Assembly (NCBI GenBank): GCA_946621465.1
Contig: CAMOOO010000002.1
Location: forward strand, 124,001 to 188,000
Reading direction: 5' to 3'
Origin: an uncultured Clostridia bacterium
GTDB taxonomy: Bacteria > Bacillota > Clostridia > Christensenellales > DTU072
Length of the DNA stretch: 64,000 nucleotides
Shown: positions 29,649 to 37,935 of the stretch, piece by piece
Layout of the letters: each line of letters begins with the position of its first letter
Numbering within the stretch: the stretch's first letter is position 1
Notes under the pieces: model-generated
The model's input: the letters and a program-made list of their open reading frames with translations, nothing else
The model's database searches: none
Told to the model about the DNA's origin: nothing
Program-made: the position numbers and the translations under genes

Positions 29649-30887
29649 ATGAATTTTTTATTTAAAGCCTATTGCAGAACCTATCAAGGGTTTATGCGTT
29701 TCGCAACCAAATTTATGAAATTCCGCGAGCCGGAAACGTTAGAGGGTTTGCCGGCGCTCGCCGAAAAAGTTAAATCAGAGGGACTGACTTCCGTCCTTAT
29801 CGTCACCGATGACGTCCTGCACAATAAACTACGCATCCTGGAAGGTCTGAAAGAAGACCTGGCGGATAAAGATATCAAGTTCGTCGTCTATGACAAAGTT
29901 CTGCCTAATCCCGACGTTACGCTGGTTGAAGAAGGGTATTCCCTCTACAAAGAGAACAACTGCCAGGGCATCATCGCCGTCGGTGGCGGTTCTCCGATGG
30001 ACTGCGCCAAAGCCGTCGGCTGCCGCGTAGCTCGCCCCAACAAAACCATTCAACAACTGCAAGGATACATAAAGGTCCGTAAAAAGCTCCCGCCGCTGTT
30101 TGCCGTACCCACGACTGCCGGAACGGGTAGTGAAACGACGGTCGCCGCCGTTATCAGCGACCACGCCAATAACACCAAGTGCGCCGTCAACGACCCCGTC
30201 CTGATCCCCAAATACGCCGTACTCGACCCCACCCTCACGGTGAAACTTCCGCCCCATATCACTTCTACCACCGGTATGGACGCCCTCACCCACGCGGTCG
30301 AGGCCTACATCGGACACAGCAATACGGCAAACACCCGTGACAAAGCCGTCCGTTGCACCAAATTGGTCTTTGAAAACCTGGAAAGAGTGTACTTTGACGG
30401 AACGGACGTAAAACGTCGCAGAAACATGCAATATGCCGCCTACTACGGCGGAATCGCCTTTACACGTGCATACGTCGGTAACGTACACGCCCTCGCTCAT
30501 AAACTAGGCGGCAAGTACAACACGCCGCACGGACTTGCCAACGCCGTTCTTCTCCCGTACGTTTTGGACTACTATGGAAGAACCGCAGAAGTAGCTTTGG
30601 CTGAACTGGCCACCGCCGTCGGTATCCGTGGAGTAGACAGCGCGGCAAAAGCTCGCCTGTTTATCGCAGCCATCCGTAAAATGAACGAGGATATGAACAT
30701 CCCCTCCGTCATCGAAATCAAGAAGACGGATATCAACGGTCAAGAAGTCGACCTGGAAAAGGATATCGAATTCCTCGCGGAACAGGCCTTTAAAGAAGCT
30801 AACCCGGCTTATCCCGTTCCGAAGATCATGAGCAAAGAGGACATGAAAGAAATCTATCGTAAAGTCATCAGAATTAAAGAAGACTAA
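29649..30887 (+). CDS. iron-containing alcohol dehydrogenase
   Basis: A 412-residue group-III alcohol dehydrogenase, using NAD(P)H and a bound divalent metal. The Rossmann-like half has GGGSPMDCAKAVG (dinucleotide binding) and VPTTAGTGSE (phosphate site). The metal-binding half has GMDALTHAVEAY and HALAHKLGGKYNTPHG, which supply the His ligands. Length is normal. It probably interconverts aldehydes and alcohols in fermentation; butanol- or lactaldehyde-type activity cannot be told apart. It is monocistronic with its own promoter and terminator. Confidence 0.93.
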   Translation: MNFLFKAYCRTYQGFMRFATKFMKFREPETLEGLPALAEKVKSEGLTSVLIVTDDVLHNKLRILEGLKEDLADKDIKFVVYDKVLPNPDVTLVEEGYSLYKENNCQGIIAVGGGSPMDCAKAVGCRVARPNKTIQQLQGYIKVRKKLPPLFAVPTTAGTGSETTVAAVISDHANNTKCAVNDPVLIPKYAVLDPTLTVKLPPHITSTTGMDALTHAVEAYIGHSNTANTRDKAVRCTKLVFENLERVYFDGTDVKRRRNMQYAAYYGGIAFTRAYVGNVHALAHKLGGKYNTPHGLANAVLLPYVLDYYGRTAEVALAELATAVGIRGVDSAAKARLFIAAIRKMNEDMNIPSVIEIKKTDINGQEVDLEKDIEFLAEQAFKEANPAYPVPKIMSKEDMKEIYRKVIRIKED

Positions 30888-30914
30888 TTGATTATATCTC
30901 GTATGTAAAAAGAT

Positions 30915-30947
30915 CGCTCGGGAAATAACTTCCCGAGCGCTTTTTTT
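30915..30947 (+). terminator. terminator after the alcohol dehydrogenase, probably bidirectional
   Basis: CGCTCGGGAA pairs with TTCCCGAGCG around ATAAC, followed by seven Ts; an A run on the other side lets it also serve the convergent peptide gene. Confidence 0.92.
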
Positions 30948-31089
30948 ATTTGCAGTTTTTGCCGCAATCTTTAGTCTTCTTCACACCACAATCGGTCGTC
31001 GAATAATTGTTCACGTTCGATCCGGAGCAAGCGCCGCTCTTCTTGGAGCAAGCCTTTGTGGATTTAGAAACTTTATTCGTAGTTTTCAT
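30946..31089 (-). CDS. small Cys-rich basic peptide of unknown function
   Basis: A 47-residue frame preceded by an excellent ribosome site (GGAGGTG, 6 nt before the ATG). It has five Cys (14, 21, 34, 42, 46), eleven Lys and many Ser/Thr/Gly/Asn, ending DCGKNCK. Its stop lies in the T tract of the shared terminator. It has no hydrophobic signal. The composition resembles modified-peptide precursors or metal-binding peptides, but the Cys spacing does not match the six-Cys SCIFF peptide and no radical-SAM maturase lies nearby. Ordinary ORF calling would skip it because of its length. Coding is likely from the ribosome site; function is unknown. Confidence 0.68.
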   Translation of the reverse strand: MKTTNKVSKSTKACSKKSGACSGSNVNNYSTTDCGVKKTKDCGKNCK

Positions 31090-31281
31090 ATTTTTCACCT
31101 CCACAATCTAGTTTGCTACAAAAAACGAAACATATACAAATTCCACCCAATAAATACCGAGGATACTCCTTCTGATAGCTAATATTTATTTATAACAATA
31201 AAAACCCACCGATAATGGACGATAGGGATTATATTGGTTTACTGAAAATCTCTATGGACACTCCGATAAACGGTGGCTTCT

Positions 31282-32184
31282 TTATTGAAAAATTTCTTTA
31301 AGTTCGGTCAGCGAACTTGCGGCGAACGCCTTTTCTTTGATGGCTTTGCTCCCTCTCATTCCGTACACGTAACAGGCGATTTGTTTTTTCATGACGTTCA
31401 TGACCGTCTTTTCCGGAAAAAACGCACAAAGTCTGTCGATGTGCAATAAAACGGCCTCTTTGACATCGTATTGGTATTCTTTATTCAGCACCGATGAAAA
31501 GACGTACGGTCTGCCCATGGCGCCGCGCGCGATCATAACGTAATCGACGCCCGTTTCTTTCATTTTTCGATAGCTTACTACGTCCGTGACGTCACCGTTG
31601 CCGCAAAGGGGTACTTTTACAATCTCCTTTACGCGAGCGATGGCGTCGTAGTCCGCCTTTCCGCCGTACAGTTGTTCTTTTGTCCTACCGTGAACGGTTA
31701 TCATATCCGCCCCGCCCTCTTGCGCTGCCAAAGCGCACTCTTGCACGTTTTGCAGTCCGTCTATGCCCAAACGCATTTTGACCGTCACCGTTTTGCCGGA
31801 ATTGTCTTTTACGGCGCGGACGATCTTGTAGATCAATTCGGGCGAACGCATCAATGCGCTTCCCTCTCCGTTAGAAGTAATTTTGCGGACCGGACAGCCC
31901 ATATTGATATCTATAATGGGGAATTTTTGAATACAGTCATACCGAACGACCTCGGCGAAAATCTCCGGTTCGCTCCCAAACAGTTGCACGCCGGTGTTTT
32001 TTTCCTCTTTATCAATATGTAGCAAAGCAGCGGTGTTCTCGTTGCCGTAAAAAAGCCCCTTTGCACTGACCATTTCGGTATAACACAGTCCTGCGCCGTA
32101 CCGAAAGCATAAGACGCGCATTCCGGCGTCGCTGTACCCGGCAATGGGAGCTAAAATAAGGTCGCTATCGTTATATGTAATCAT
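31282..32184 (-). CDS. dus: tRNA-dihydrouridine synthase
   Basis: A 300-residue FMN-dependent reductase that converts uridine to dihydrouridine in tRNA. The TIM barrel starts LILAPIAGYSD, and the catalytic region is DINMGCPVRKI, with the Cys in the MGCP motif serving as general acid; TVHGRTKEQLY and GNGDVTD bind FMN. Length is close to DusB-type enzymes. It starts immediately at the mazG stop, so it is the last gene of a long minus-strand operon. Confidence 0.93.
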   Translation of the reverse strand: MITYNDSDLILAPIAGYSDAGMRVLCFRYGAGLCYTEMVSAKGLFYGNENTAALLHIDKEEKNTGVQLFGSEPEIFAEVVRYDCIQKFPIIDINMGCPVRKITSNGEGSALMRSPELIYKIVRAVKDNSGKTVTVKMRLGIDGLQNVQECALAAQEGGADMITVHGRTKEQLYGGKADYDAIARVKEIVKVPLCGNGDVTDVVSYRKMKETGVDYVMIARGAMGRPYVFSSVLNKEYQYDVKEAVLLHIDRLCAFFPEKTVMNVMKKQIACYVYGMRGSKAIKEKAFAASSLTELKEIFQ

Positions 32185-32973
32185 TTACAGTCCCTGTTTT
32201 TTGGCTTTTTGATACAGTTCCTCTTGTTCCTCGACGGACATATCTTCCAGATTTTTTCCCATCTTTTTGGCTTCGGCAAGCATAAAGCGGAACCGGCGGA
32301 GGAATTTATCGGTGGTGCCGGTGAGGGCGACTTCCGGGTCGATACCGTTCATTCTCAGCACGTTGACGACGCTGAAAAGCAAATCTCCCCCTTCTTTTTC
32401 TTTGTCCGCGCCCTGCGCCGCGTTAAATTCGTCCAATTCCTCTTGTATCTTCTTCTCCGCATCTTCTACCGAGGCAAATTCAAACCCCGTTTTCTTTGCC
32501 GTTTTCTGCACTTTATTCGCCCGTTGCAAAGCGGTAAAAGTCTTCGGGATACTGTCCAATTTGTCCTCGATAGAGGTATAATGCTTTTCTTTTGCCTTTG
32601 CTTTTTCCCAAAAGGCGAGCGCTTCTTCTCCGTTTGTCGCTTTGTCTTTACCGAAGATGTGGGTGTGGCGTCCAACCAATTTTTTGCAGAGTCCGTTAAT
32701 AACGTCGCCGACGCTAAACCCCCCTTCTTCCGCGCGCATAACGGCGCAAAAGACCCCCTGTAAAAGGACGTCTCCGCACTCCTCGCACATTTTTTCATCG
32801 TCCGCGAGGTCTATCGCTTCCGTCAGCTCGTAGGCTTCTTCCAGGATATTGATTTTGATAGACGCCGGGGTCTGTTCTCTATCCCACGGACATCCGTCCG
32901 GGGCGCGCAAACATTCGATGATCTCAATCAGATCGTCAAACGTGAAATTGTCTTGGGACATAAAGTCTTTCAT
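32185..32973 (-). CDS. mazG: nucleoside triphosphate pyrophosphohydrolase MazG
   Basis: A 262-residue MazG with two all-alpha NTP-PPase repeats. The N-terminal repeat carries CPWDREQT and the metal motif EEAYELTEAID followed by EECGDVLLQ; the C-terminal one has EELDEFNAA then EGGDLLFSVVN. It hydrolyses NTPs/dNTPs to NMP and PPi, house-cleaning or lowering alarmone-related stress. It directly abuts dus and follows spoVB by 4 nt. B. subtilis has the same spoVT-spoVB(yabM)-mazG(yabN) order. Confidence 0.93.
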   Translation of the reverse strand: MKDFMSQDNFTFDDLIEIIECLRAPDGCPWDREQTPASIKINILEEAYELTEAIDLADDEKMCEECGDVLLQGVFCAVMRAEEGGFSVGDVINGLCKKLVGRHTHIFGKDKATNGEEALAFWEKAKAKEKHYTSIEDKLDSIPKTFTALQRANKVQKTAKKTGFEFASVEDAEKKIQEELDEFNAAQGADKEKEGGDLLFSVVNVLRMNGIDPEVALTGTTDKFLRRFRFMLAEAKKMGKNLEDMSVEEQEELYQKAKKQGL

Positions 32974-32977
32974 TGTT

Positions 32978-34531
32978 TTATCCTCCGTTTATTTTCTTAT
33001 CCAGCCTGATAAGCAGTCCGGATAGCGGCATTGCGCTCCATTCCTCTCGCGTAAACACGCCGAAGACGAGGATCGCCGAAAAATATACGACCGCCGCGCC
33101 GATCCATACGAGAACGATCGCCCATAGAGAAATCAACCACTCGTTTGTTAGGAATATCAGCATCCCCATTATAGCACCGCAGAGGGTTATTAAGCCAACG
33201 TTTTTTATCAATCTTTTTTCCAACCGGGTAAAATAGATGAAATAAACGAATATCCAGACCCCGGCAAGAACGTTCCCTACCGTTGCGGCGATCGCCGTGC
33301 CTACGATCCCCATTGCCGGGGTCAATATAACGGACAGGAGCAACTTTATCGTCATGGACATAGCCATGATCTTTACGGGGATCTTTATTCTTTCCAACCC
33401 CTGCAACATTGCCGAATAAATTTGAAAAATACTCAGTCCCAACACGCTGACGGCGTTGATGCGGAGTAGCATCGCCCCCTGCGTCACCCGTTCCGCGCCC
33501 ATACCGCCGTACAGTAGCCCCAGTACCCGTTCCGCCATGACCGTATAAATAATGACGAACGGAATACCGAGAAAGAACGTAAGTTTCGCCGAAGTATCGC
33601 TCTTTTTGAGTATCATCTCTACGTCGCCCCTCTCTCTACTCTCCACCATTTGCGGCGTAACGGCAATGCCCAAAGAAATGCACACCATAACGGGCAAATT
33701 GATAAGGGGCGCAACCATGCCCGTCCAGATACCGTACTGCGCGGTAGCGTCTCCGTAGCCACCCCAGTGTAGTAAATTAACGATAAGCACGCTGTCAATA
33801 AACTGCGACAACGGCAAAATCATGCCGCAAAGAAGGAGCGGTCCCATTCTTTTTGCCAACTTTATCAGTTCTCCCCGTTCCTCTCTGATCGGAGCAGGTA
33901 AAAACCGTTTGTGTTTTACGCGGTACATTACCGCCATAATAATAAGCGTCACCAGTTCACTCGCCGTAACGCCGGAAAGCGCGCCGACCACGCCGAAAGT
34001 CAAGCCGTACGGAAGCAGCATCCGCACTAAAATAAGTCCCACGCCCATTTTGACCAGTCCTTCGGTAATCTGACTTACGGAAGAAGGTACGAGGTTGTTA
34101 TGCCCGGTAAACCAACCGCGAAAGGCACTGACGAGCGTCACGATAAGAACGGAAGGCGATATCGCAAGATACCCCAAAAAAGCCTCTTTCGTCTGTACGC
34201 CGGAAATGGGATAGGCAACCAAAGCAAGCAAGGCGGAGCCAATAAAACCGATCAATAAACTCATTTTCAGCGCCGTGGTAAAAAACTTTTTTGCCCTTTC
34301 CTCCTCCCCTTTTGCAACGTACTCGCTTACCGAAATGGATACGGCGGTAGGCACCGCGCCGCTGGATAGGGTCAACAGTAGGGCAAAAACGGGATATACG
34401 AACTGGTATATCCCCATACCTTCCGCCCCCAGCATATTCGCAAGCGGTATCCGATAGATTGCACCGAGGACTTTGGCAAAAATAACGGCGGCGGCAAGCA
34501 CCCCCGCACCGGACAGATATCCTTTTTTCAT
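32978..34531 (-). CDS. spoVB: SpoVB-type polysaccharide flippase (MOP superfamily)
   Basis: A 517-residue membrane protein with about 14 helices, of the MATE/MurJ/Wzx superfamily. The N-terminus GAIYRIPLANMLGAEGMGIY and the FRGWFTGHNNLVPSSVSQI segment are typical of SpoVB/YkvU/AmJ-like flippases, which export lipid-linked glycan precursors during spore cortex or wall synthesis. It overlaps spoVT by 4 nt. Whether the organism really sporulates is not shown; non-sporulating clostridia retain paralogues. Confidence 0.88.
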   Translation of the reverse strand: MKKGYLSGAGVLAAAVIFAKVLGAIYRIPLANMLGAEGMGIYQFVYPVFALLLTLSSGAVPTAVSISVSEYVAKGEEERAKKFFTTALKMSLLIGFIGSALLALVAYPISGVQTKEAFLGYLAISPSVLIVTLVSAFRGWFTGHNNLVPSSVSQITEGLVKMGVGLILVRMLLPYGLTFGVVGALSGVTASELVTLIIMAVMYRVKHKRFLPAPIREERGELIKLAKRMGPLLLCGMILPLSQFIDSVLIVNLLHWGGYGDATAQYGIWTGMVAPLINLPVMVCISLGIAVTPQMVESRERGDVEMILKKSDTSAKLTFFLGIPFVIIYTVMAERVLGLLYGGMGAERVTQGAMLLRINAVSVLGLSIFQIYSAMLQGLERIKIPVKIMAMSMTIKLLLSVILTPAMGIVGTAIAATVGNVLAGVWIFVYFIYFTRLEKRLIKNVGLITLCGAIMGMLIFLTNEWLISLWAIVLVWIGAAVVYFSAILVFGVFTREEWSAMPLSGLLIRLDKKINGG

Positions 34532-35052
34532 TCAGCCTGTCTCGACAAAAAATCCGCGGCGATCTCTAAGTGTCTGACCATGGTGTCCGGCATACTCATA
34601 GCCGTTTTACTGACCATGAATATTCCGCCTATGACGTCACCGCCGAGCAAAATGGGCGTTACTATCAGTTCCTTCGCCCCGTACTCGGGGAGTAACCCCT
34701 CCGTCTCCGGGAAGCGGAAGTACCCACTTTTTCTGGCGGATAAAAAGGCATCCGCCTTTCGGGAAATCATTCTCCCACCGAAGTATTCTTTTTCCACGGC
34801 CGACGCGATAAAAGAGGTCGTATCCGACACCGCGCAGTTGTATCCGGTATGGCGATATAAAAGGGAGATATACTCGTTGCAAAAATCTCTCATGTTTTTG
34901 ATCTGGGAGTATTTTTTTAAGACAAGCTCCCCGTCACCGGCGACGTAGACTTCCATCTCCTCGCCCTCTTTCAGATGCATGGTCCGACGAATTTCTTTCG
35001 GAATGACCACCCGGCCCAGTTCGTCGATTCTTCTGACAATTCCCGTTTTCAT
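34528..35052 (-). CDS. spoVT: stage V sporulation regulator SpoVT (AbrB + GAF)
   Basis: A 174-residue regulator. The AbrB swapped-hairpin DNA-binding domain covers 1-50 (GIVRRIDELGRVVIPKEIRR), then a GAF-like domain (about 55-170) ending in helices. This two-domain plan is that of SpoVT, a forespore regulator in B. subtilis. The 4-nt overlap with spoVB and the conserved gene order support orthology. Confidence 0.92.
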   Translation of the reverse strand: MKTGIVRRIDELGRVVIPKEIRRTMHLKEGEEMEVYVAGDGELVLKKYSQIKNMRDFCNEYISLLYRHTGYNCAVSDTTSFIASAVEKEYFGGRMISRKADAFLSARKSGYFRFPETEGLLPEYGAKELIVTPILLGGDVIGGIFMVSKTAMSMPDTMVRHLEIAADFLSRQAE

Positions 35053-35096
35053 AATTTCACCTCACAGTTAGCCTGTGCCTTCTTCGGGAAAATTAT

Positions 35097-36566
35097 TCAG
35101 GGCAGCAAAATAAAGAGGACGGTCAATACGGAAAACAATAAACAAAAGACTGCCTTCGTCTTATTCTTTACTAAAACAAACCGACTGAGGCAGACGAAAA
35201 ACAAAACGTAAAAAATCGCCGCAACGCCCATCGCCGCCGTCTTTATTTGCGCTCCGGGCAGAGAGGATATCCAGGACGTAATAACGTCAATCGCAATAAT
35301 AGGGTACTTAATGATGCTATAAAGAACCCCAAAGCCGCTAAATATAAGCGTCAAGGCGGTGACAATCATAACGCAGGCAAAGGAAAAGGTCACAAGGGGC
35401 AGAACAATCAGATTGCCGAGCGTTGAATATGGCGCGAACTCGCCGAAGGTAGCCAAAGAAACAGGCAGGACGAAGACGTTTGCGGATATCGTTATGCAGG
35501 CGATCCCGTACAGGTACCGCAAGGGAGGGTACTTGAGTTTCTTTGCTATCCCTGAATAGATCTCCCGATAAAAGAAGGTTATTCCCGCAAACGCGCCGAC
35601 GCTCATCAAAAAACCGACGTCGAAGACCTCACGCGGATTTGTAAGCAGAATGATGATTACCGAAAGAGACAGCGTGCTGAGGTTATCGCTTTTGCGATGC
35701 AGTAAGGGGGCAAGAGAATAGACGATATAAGTTATGATCGCCCTTTTCACGCCGGACGGGAACCCGGTGAGCAGTCCGTATAACATCAGCACCACGGCGT
35801 TGACAAAGAAATTCCATTTATACCCGACGCCGCATTTTAATAATATAAGCGTCAGAATAGCGGTCAAAAATCCGACGTGCATTCCGCTGACGGCAAAGAC
35901 GTGCGATAGTCCTGAGCCTGCCATCTGCTCGGTACTTTCCTTAGACAGAATACTTTTGTCTCCGAATACCAGACTCATACAAAACGCCGTTTGGTCCTTA
36001 TCCATGTACCGCATCATGCTTTCCTTGCTCTTTTGGCGAATCTTTTGGAAAACAGAGGGCCGGTGCGCCGTCACGGCGTACTCGGATACTTCTACCCTGT
36101 AAGAAACGCGCTTAGAAAAAAGATACCTCTCATAGCTGTCGGTAAAGGAAAAGGAAACGGGCGTCAGGTCTCCTATCAACCTTACGACGTCCCCTTCTTC
36201 TACGTCCGGGCAATCGCCGCTTGCGTACAGATACCCGGGGATTCCGTCCACGCTGAACATCACCGTGCCACTGCTTTCTTTCGTCCGTTCCACCCGAGCC
36301 GTTATTGTCTGCTCTCCGGAAAGGTCCCGTCCTTTCGTCGTTTCGACGTCGATAAGAAAGGCGGATACACCGACGGAAAAAGCCAAAAAGAGAATCCACA
36401 CCGTATGCTTTTTGCAGATAAAGAATAAACAAATACCGACCGCAAGCGATGCGATCGGTATTAAAATGGACATAAGTAGACCGGTAATACATCCGCCGAT
36501 AAATATCCCTGCGCAAAAAGCCAGTGCGATAAACAGTATCGGGCGGTAATTTGCCAGCCGTTTCAT
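35097..36566 (-). CDS. comEC: ComEC/Rec2 membrane channel protein without metallo-beta-lactamase domain
   Basis: A 489-residue member of the ComEC/Rec2 family, the channel for single-stranded DNA uptake. An N-terminal soluble OB-like region (DUF4131, about 65-165) lies between membrane segments, then the competence domain with the family hallmark GLSHVFAVSGMHVGF and LTGFPSGVKRAI. The protein ends in a membrane helix; the C-terminal metallo-beta-lactamase domain that takes B. subtilis ComEC to 776 residues is absent, and no remnant lies downstream. It sits 3 nt from ppa and 44 nt before spoVT. Confidence 0.88.
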   Translation of the reverse strand: MKRLANYRPILFIALAFCAGIFIGGCITGLLMSILIPIASLAVGICLFFICKKHTVWILFLAFSVGVSAFLIDVETTKGRDLSGEQTITARVERTKESSGTVMFSVDGIPGYLYASGDCPDVEEGDVVRLIGDLTPVSFSFTDSYERYLFSKRVSYRVEVSEYAVTAHRPSVFQKIRQKSKESMMRYMDKDQTAFCMSLVFGDKSILSKESTEQMAGSGLSHVFAVSGMHVGFLTAILTLILLKCGVGYKWNFFVNAVVLMLYGLLTGFPSGVKRAIITYIVYSLAPLLHRKSDNLSTLSLSVIIILLTNPREVFDVGFLMSVGAFAGITFFYREIYSGIAKKLKYPPLRYLYGIACITISANVFVLPVSLATFGEFAPYSTLGNLIVLPLVTFSFACVMIVTALTLIFSGFGVLYSIIKYPIIAIDVITSWISSLPGAQIKTAAMGVAAIFYVLFFVCLSRFVLVKNKTKAVFCLLFSVLTVLFILLP

Positions 36567-36569
36567 GTA

Positions 36570-37106
36570 TTATCTGCCGGGTAAGAAGTGATCTTTATAC
36601 GCTTTCATACAGGAATTGATGACCTGCAATGCTTCCTTTTTGGAGCAGATAGCAACGTCGGCGGTTTTCTTCCCTTCCAGTTCTTTATACACGGTAAAGA
36701 AATGGCAGATTTCCTGCATGATATGCGCCGGCAATTGTTCAATGTCGGTGTAGCAATTGTAGCTGGGTTCTTTAAAGGGAATGGCGATGATTTTTTCATC
36801 GCTGTAGCCTTCGTCCGTCATACGGATCATGCCGATAGGATAGCAACGGCAGATTGCCATAGGTTTGATCTCTTCCGAACAGAGGACGAGAACGTCCAGG
36901 GGGTCTTTGTCATCGCTGAGCGTACGGGGAATAAAACCGTAGTTCGCCGGATAGTGCGTGGACGTATAAAGCACCCTGTCCAGAATGAGCAGACCGCTCG
37001 CTTTATCCAATTCATACTTGTTTTTGCTGCCTTTGGAAATTTCAATAACCGTTATGAAATCTTCCGTTTTGATACGATCTTCTGCAATGTCATGCCAAAC
37101 GTTCAT
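36570..37106 (-). CDS. ppa: family I inorganic pyrophosphatase
   Basis: A 178-residue soluble pyrophosphatase that hydrolyses PPi to drive biosynthesis. Visible active-site parts are the substrate Lys in [10 protein letters not shown], the [11 protein letters not shown] strand, and the metal-binding [11 protein letters not shown] with [13 protein letters not shown]. Length fits family I. A perfect GGAGGT ribosome site precedes the ATG. It lies between the lysoplasmalogenase-like gene and comEC in one tight operon. Confidence 0.95.
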   Translation of the reverse strand: MNVWHDIAEDRIKTEDFITVIEISKGSKNKYELDKASGLLILDRVLYTSTHYPANYGFIPRTLSDDKDPLDVLVLCSEEIKPMAICRCYPIGMIRMTDEGYSDEKIIAIPFKEPSYNCYTDIEQLPAHIMQEICHFFTVYKELEGKKTADVAICSKKEALQVINSCMKAYKDHFLPGR

Positions 37107-37124
37107 GTTTTTACCTCCGGTTTT

Positions 37125-37850
37125 TTACATATAGAATATAAAGGATGCAACGCAAATCTGCGCGGCATAATAAAGCGCGTGATTGACGACGCAAAGGAAT
37201 TTATCGTCCCATTTTCCACCGAAATACATCTGCGTTAAGAAGATATCGGAGAGGAAAAACAGGATCATACCTATGGAAAAGACGGGCATATGCGGATTGT
37301 TTTTACCATACAACACCCATGCCGCGATACTGATTGCGCTCATGAAGATGAGCAAGAATCCATACACGATGGAATGGATGGTGAACTTGCCGAAATTGAA
37401 CCCCATCAGCTTTTCTCCGCCGATAACGATGGCGAACCCGAGTACCGCTGCAACGGCAATACAGATACCGATAATCGCCATAGACAGCACGTTGGACGTC
37501 AGATACAGCAGGATGGCAACGAAAAACAGGATATGTCCTATCCCGAAGCTCGCCATACCGCCGGTGAGGTAAACGCCCTCTTCTTTTTTACCGTGATATA
37601 CCACTTTCAGATCGAGGACGATATCGCCTATCATGCCGAATACCTGTCCGGCGATGATGAAAAGCGCCCCTTTACTAAACTGCTCCACCGTTAAAACTGC
37701 CGTAAAGCCAATAGCAATGAACGCCAGCGAAGCAATGGCCTTTATAAAAGTCCCGATGACGCCGTTGACGTTGCTTTTATCGGCATACGCCACTCTGTAT
37801 CCGATAAATACAACTGCGAGAACGGATGCTACGATAATGGATGCTACCAT
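37125..37850 (-). CDS. YhhN/TMEM86-family membrane protein (lysoplasmalogenase-like)
   Basis: A 241-residue protein with about eight membrane helices. Family signatures are GDIVLDLK, the FGIGHILFF helix, FFLSDIFLTQ and NHALYYAAQ near the C-terminus; the acidic residues within these helices are the proposed catalytic ones. Characterised animal TMEM86 and some bacterial homologues hydrolyse the vinyl-ether bond of lysoplasmalogens, a plausible role as anaerobic clostridia make plasmalogens. It is the first gene of the seven-gene minus-strand run that ends with dus. Confidence 0.88.
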   Translation of the reverse strand: MVASIIVASVLAVVFIGYRVAYADKSNVNGVIGTFIKAIASLAFIAIGFTAVLTVEQFSKGALFIIAGQVFGMIGDIVLDLKVVYHGKKEEGVYLTGGMASFGIGHILFFVAILLYLTSNVLSMAIIGICIAVAAVLGFAIVIGGEKLMGFNFGKFTIHSIVYGFLLIFMSAISIAAWVLYGKNNPHMPVFSIGMILFFLSDIFLTQMYFGGKWDDKFLCVVNHALYYAAQICVASFIFYM

Positions 37851-37935
37851 ATATTACTCCTTTTTTATATTTAAATGTTTTGGATTTATAATAATTCTAT
37901 CATTTTACTTCTTGTTTGTAAAGAGTAATATCCCA

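Noticed and set aside
30946..31089. SCIFF/sactipeptide precursor identity for the Cys-rich peptide
   Set aside because: Only five Cys with different spacing and no radical-SAM maturase in the window.
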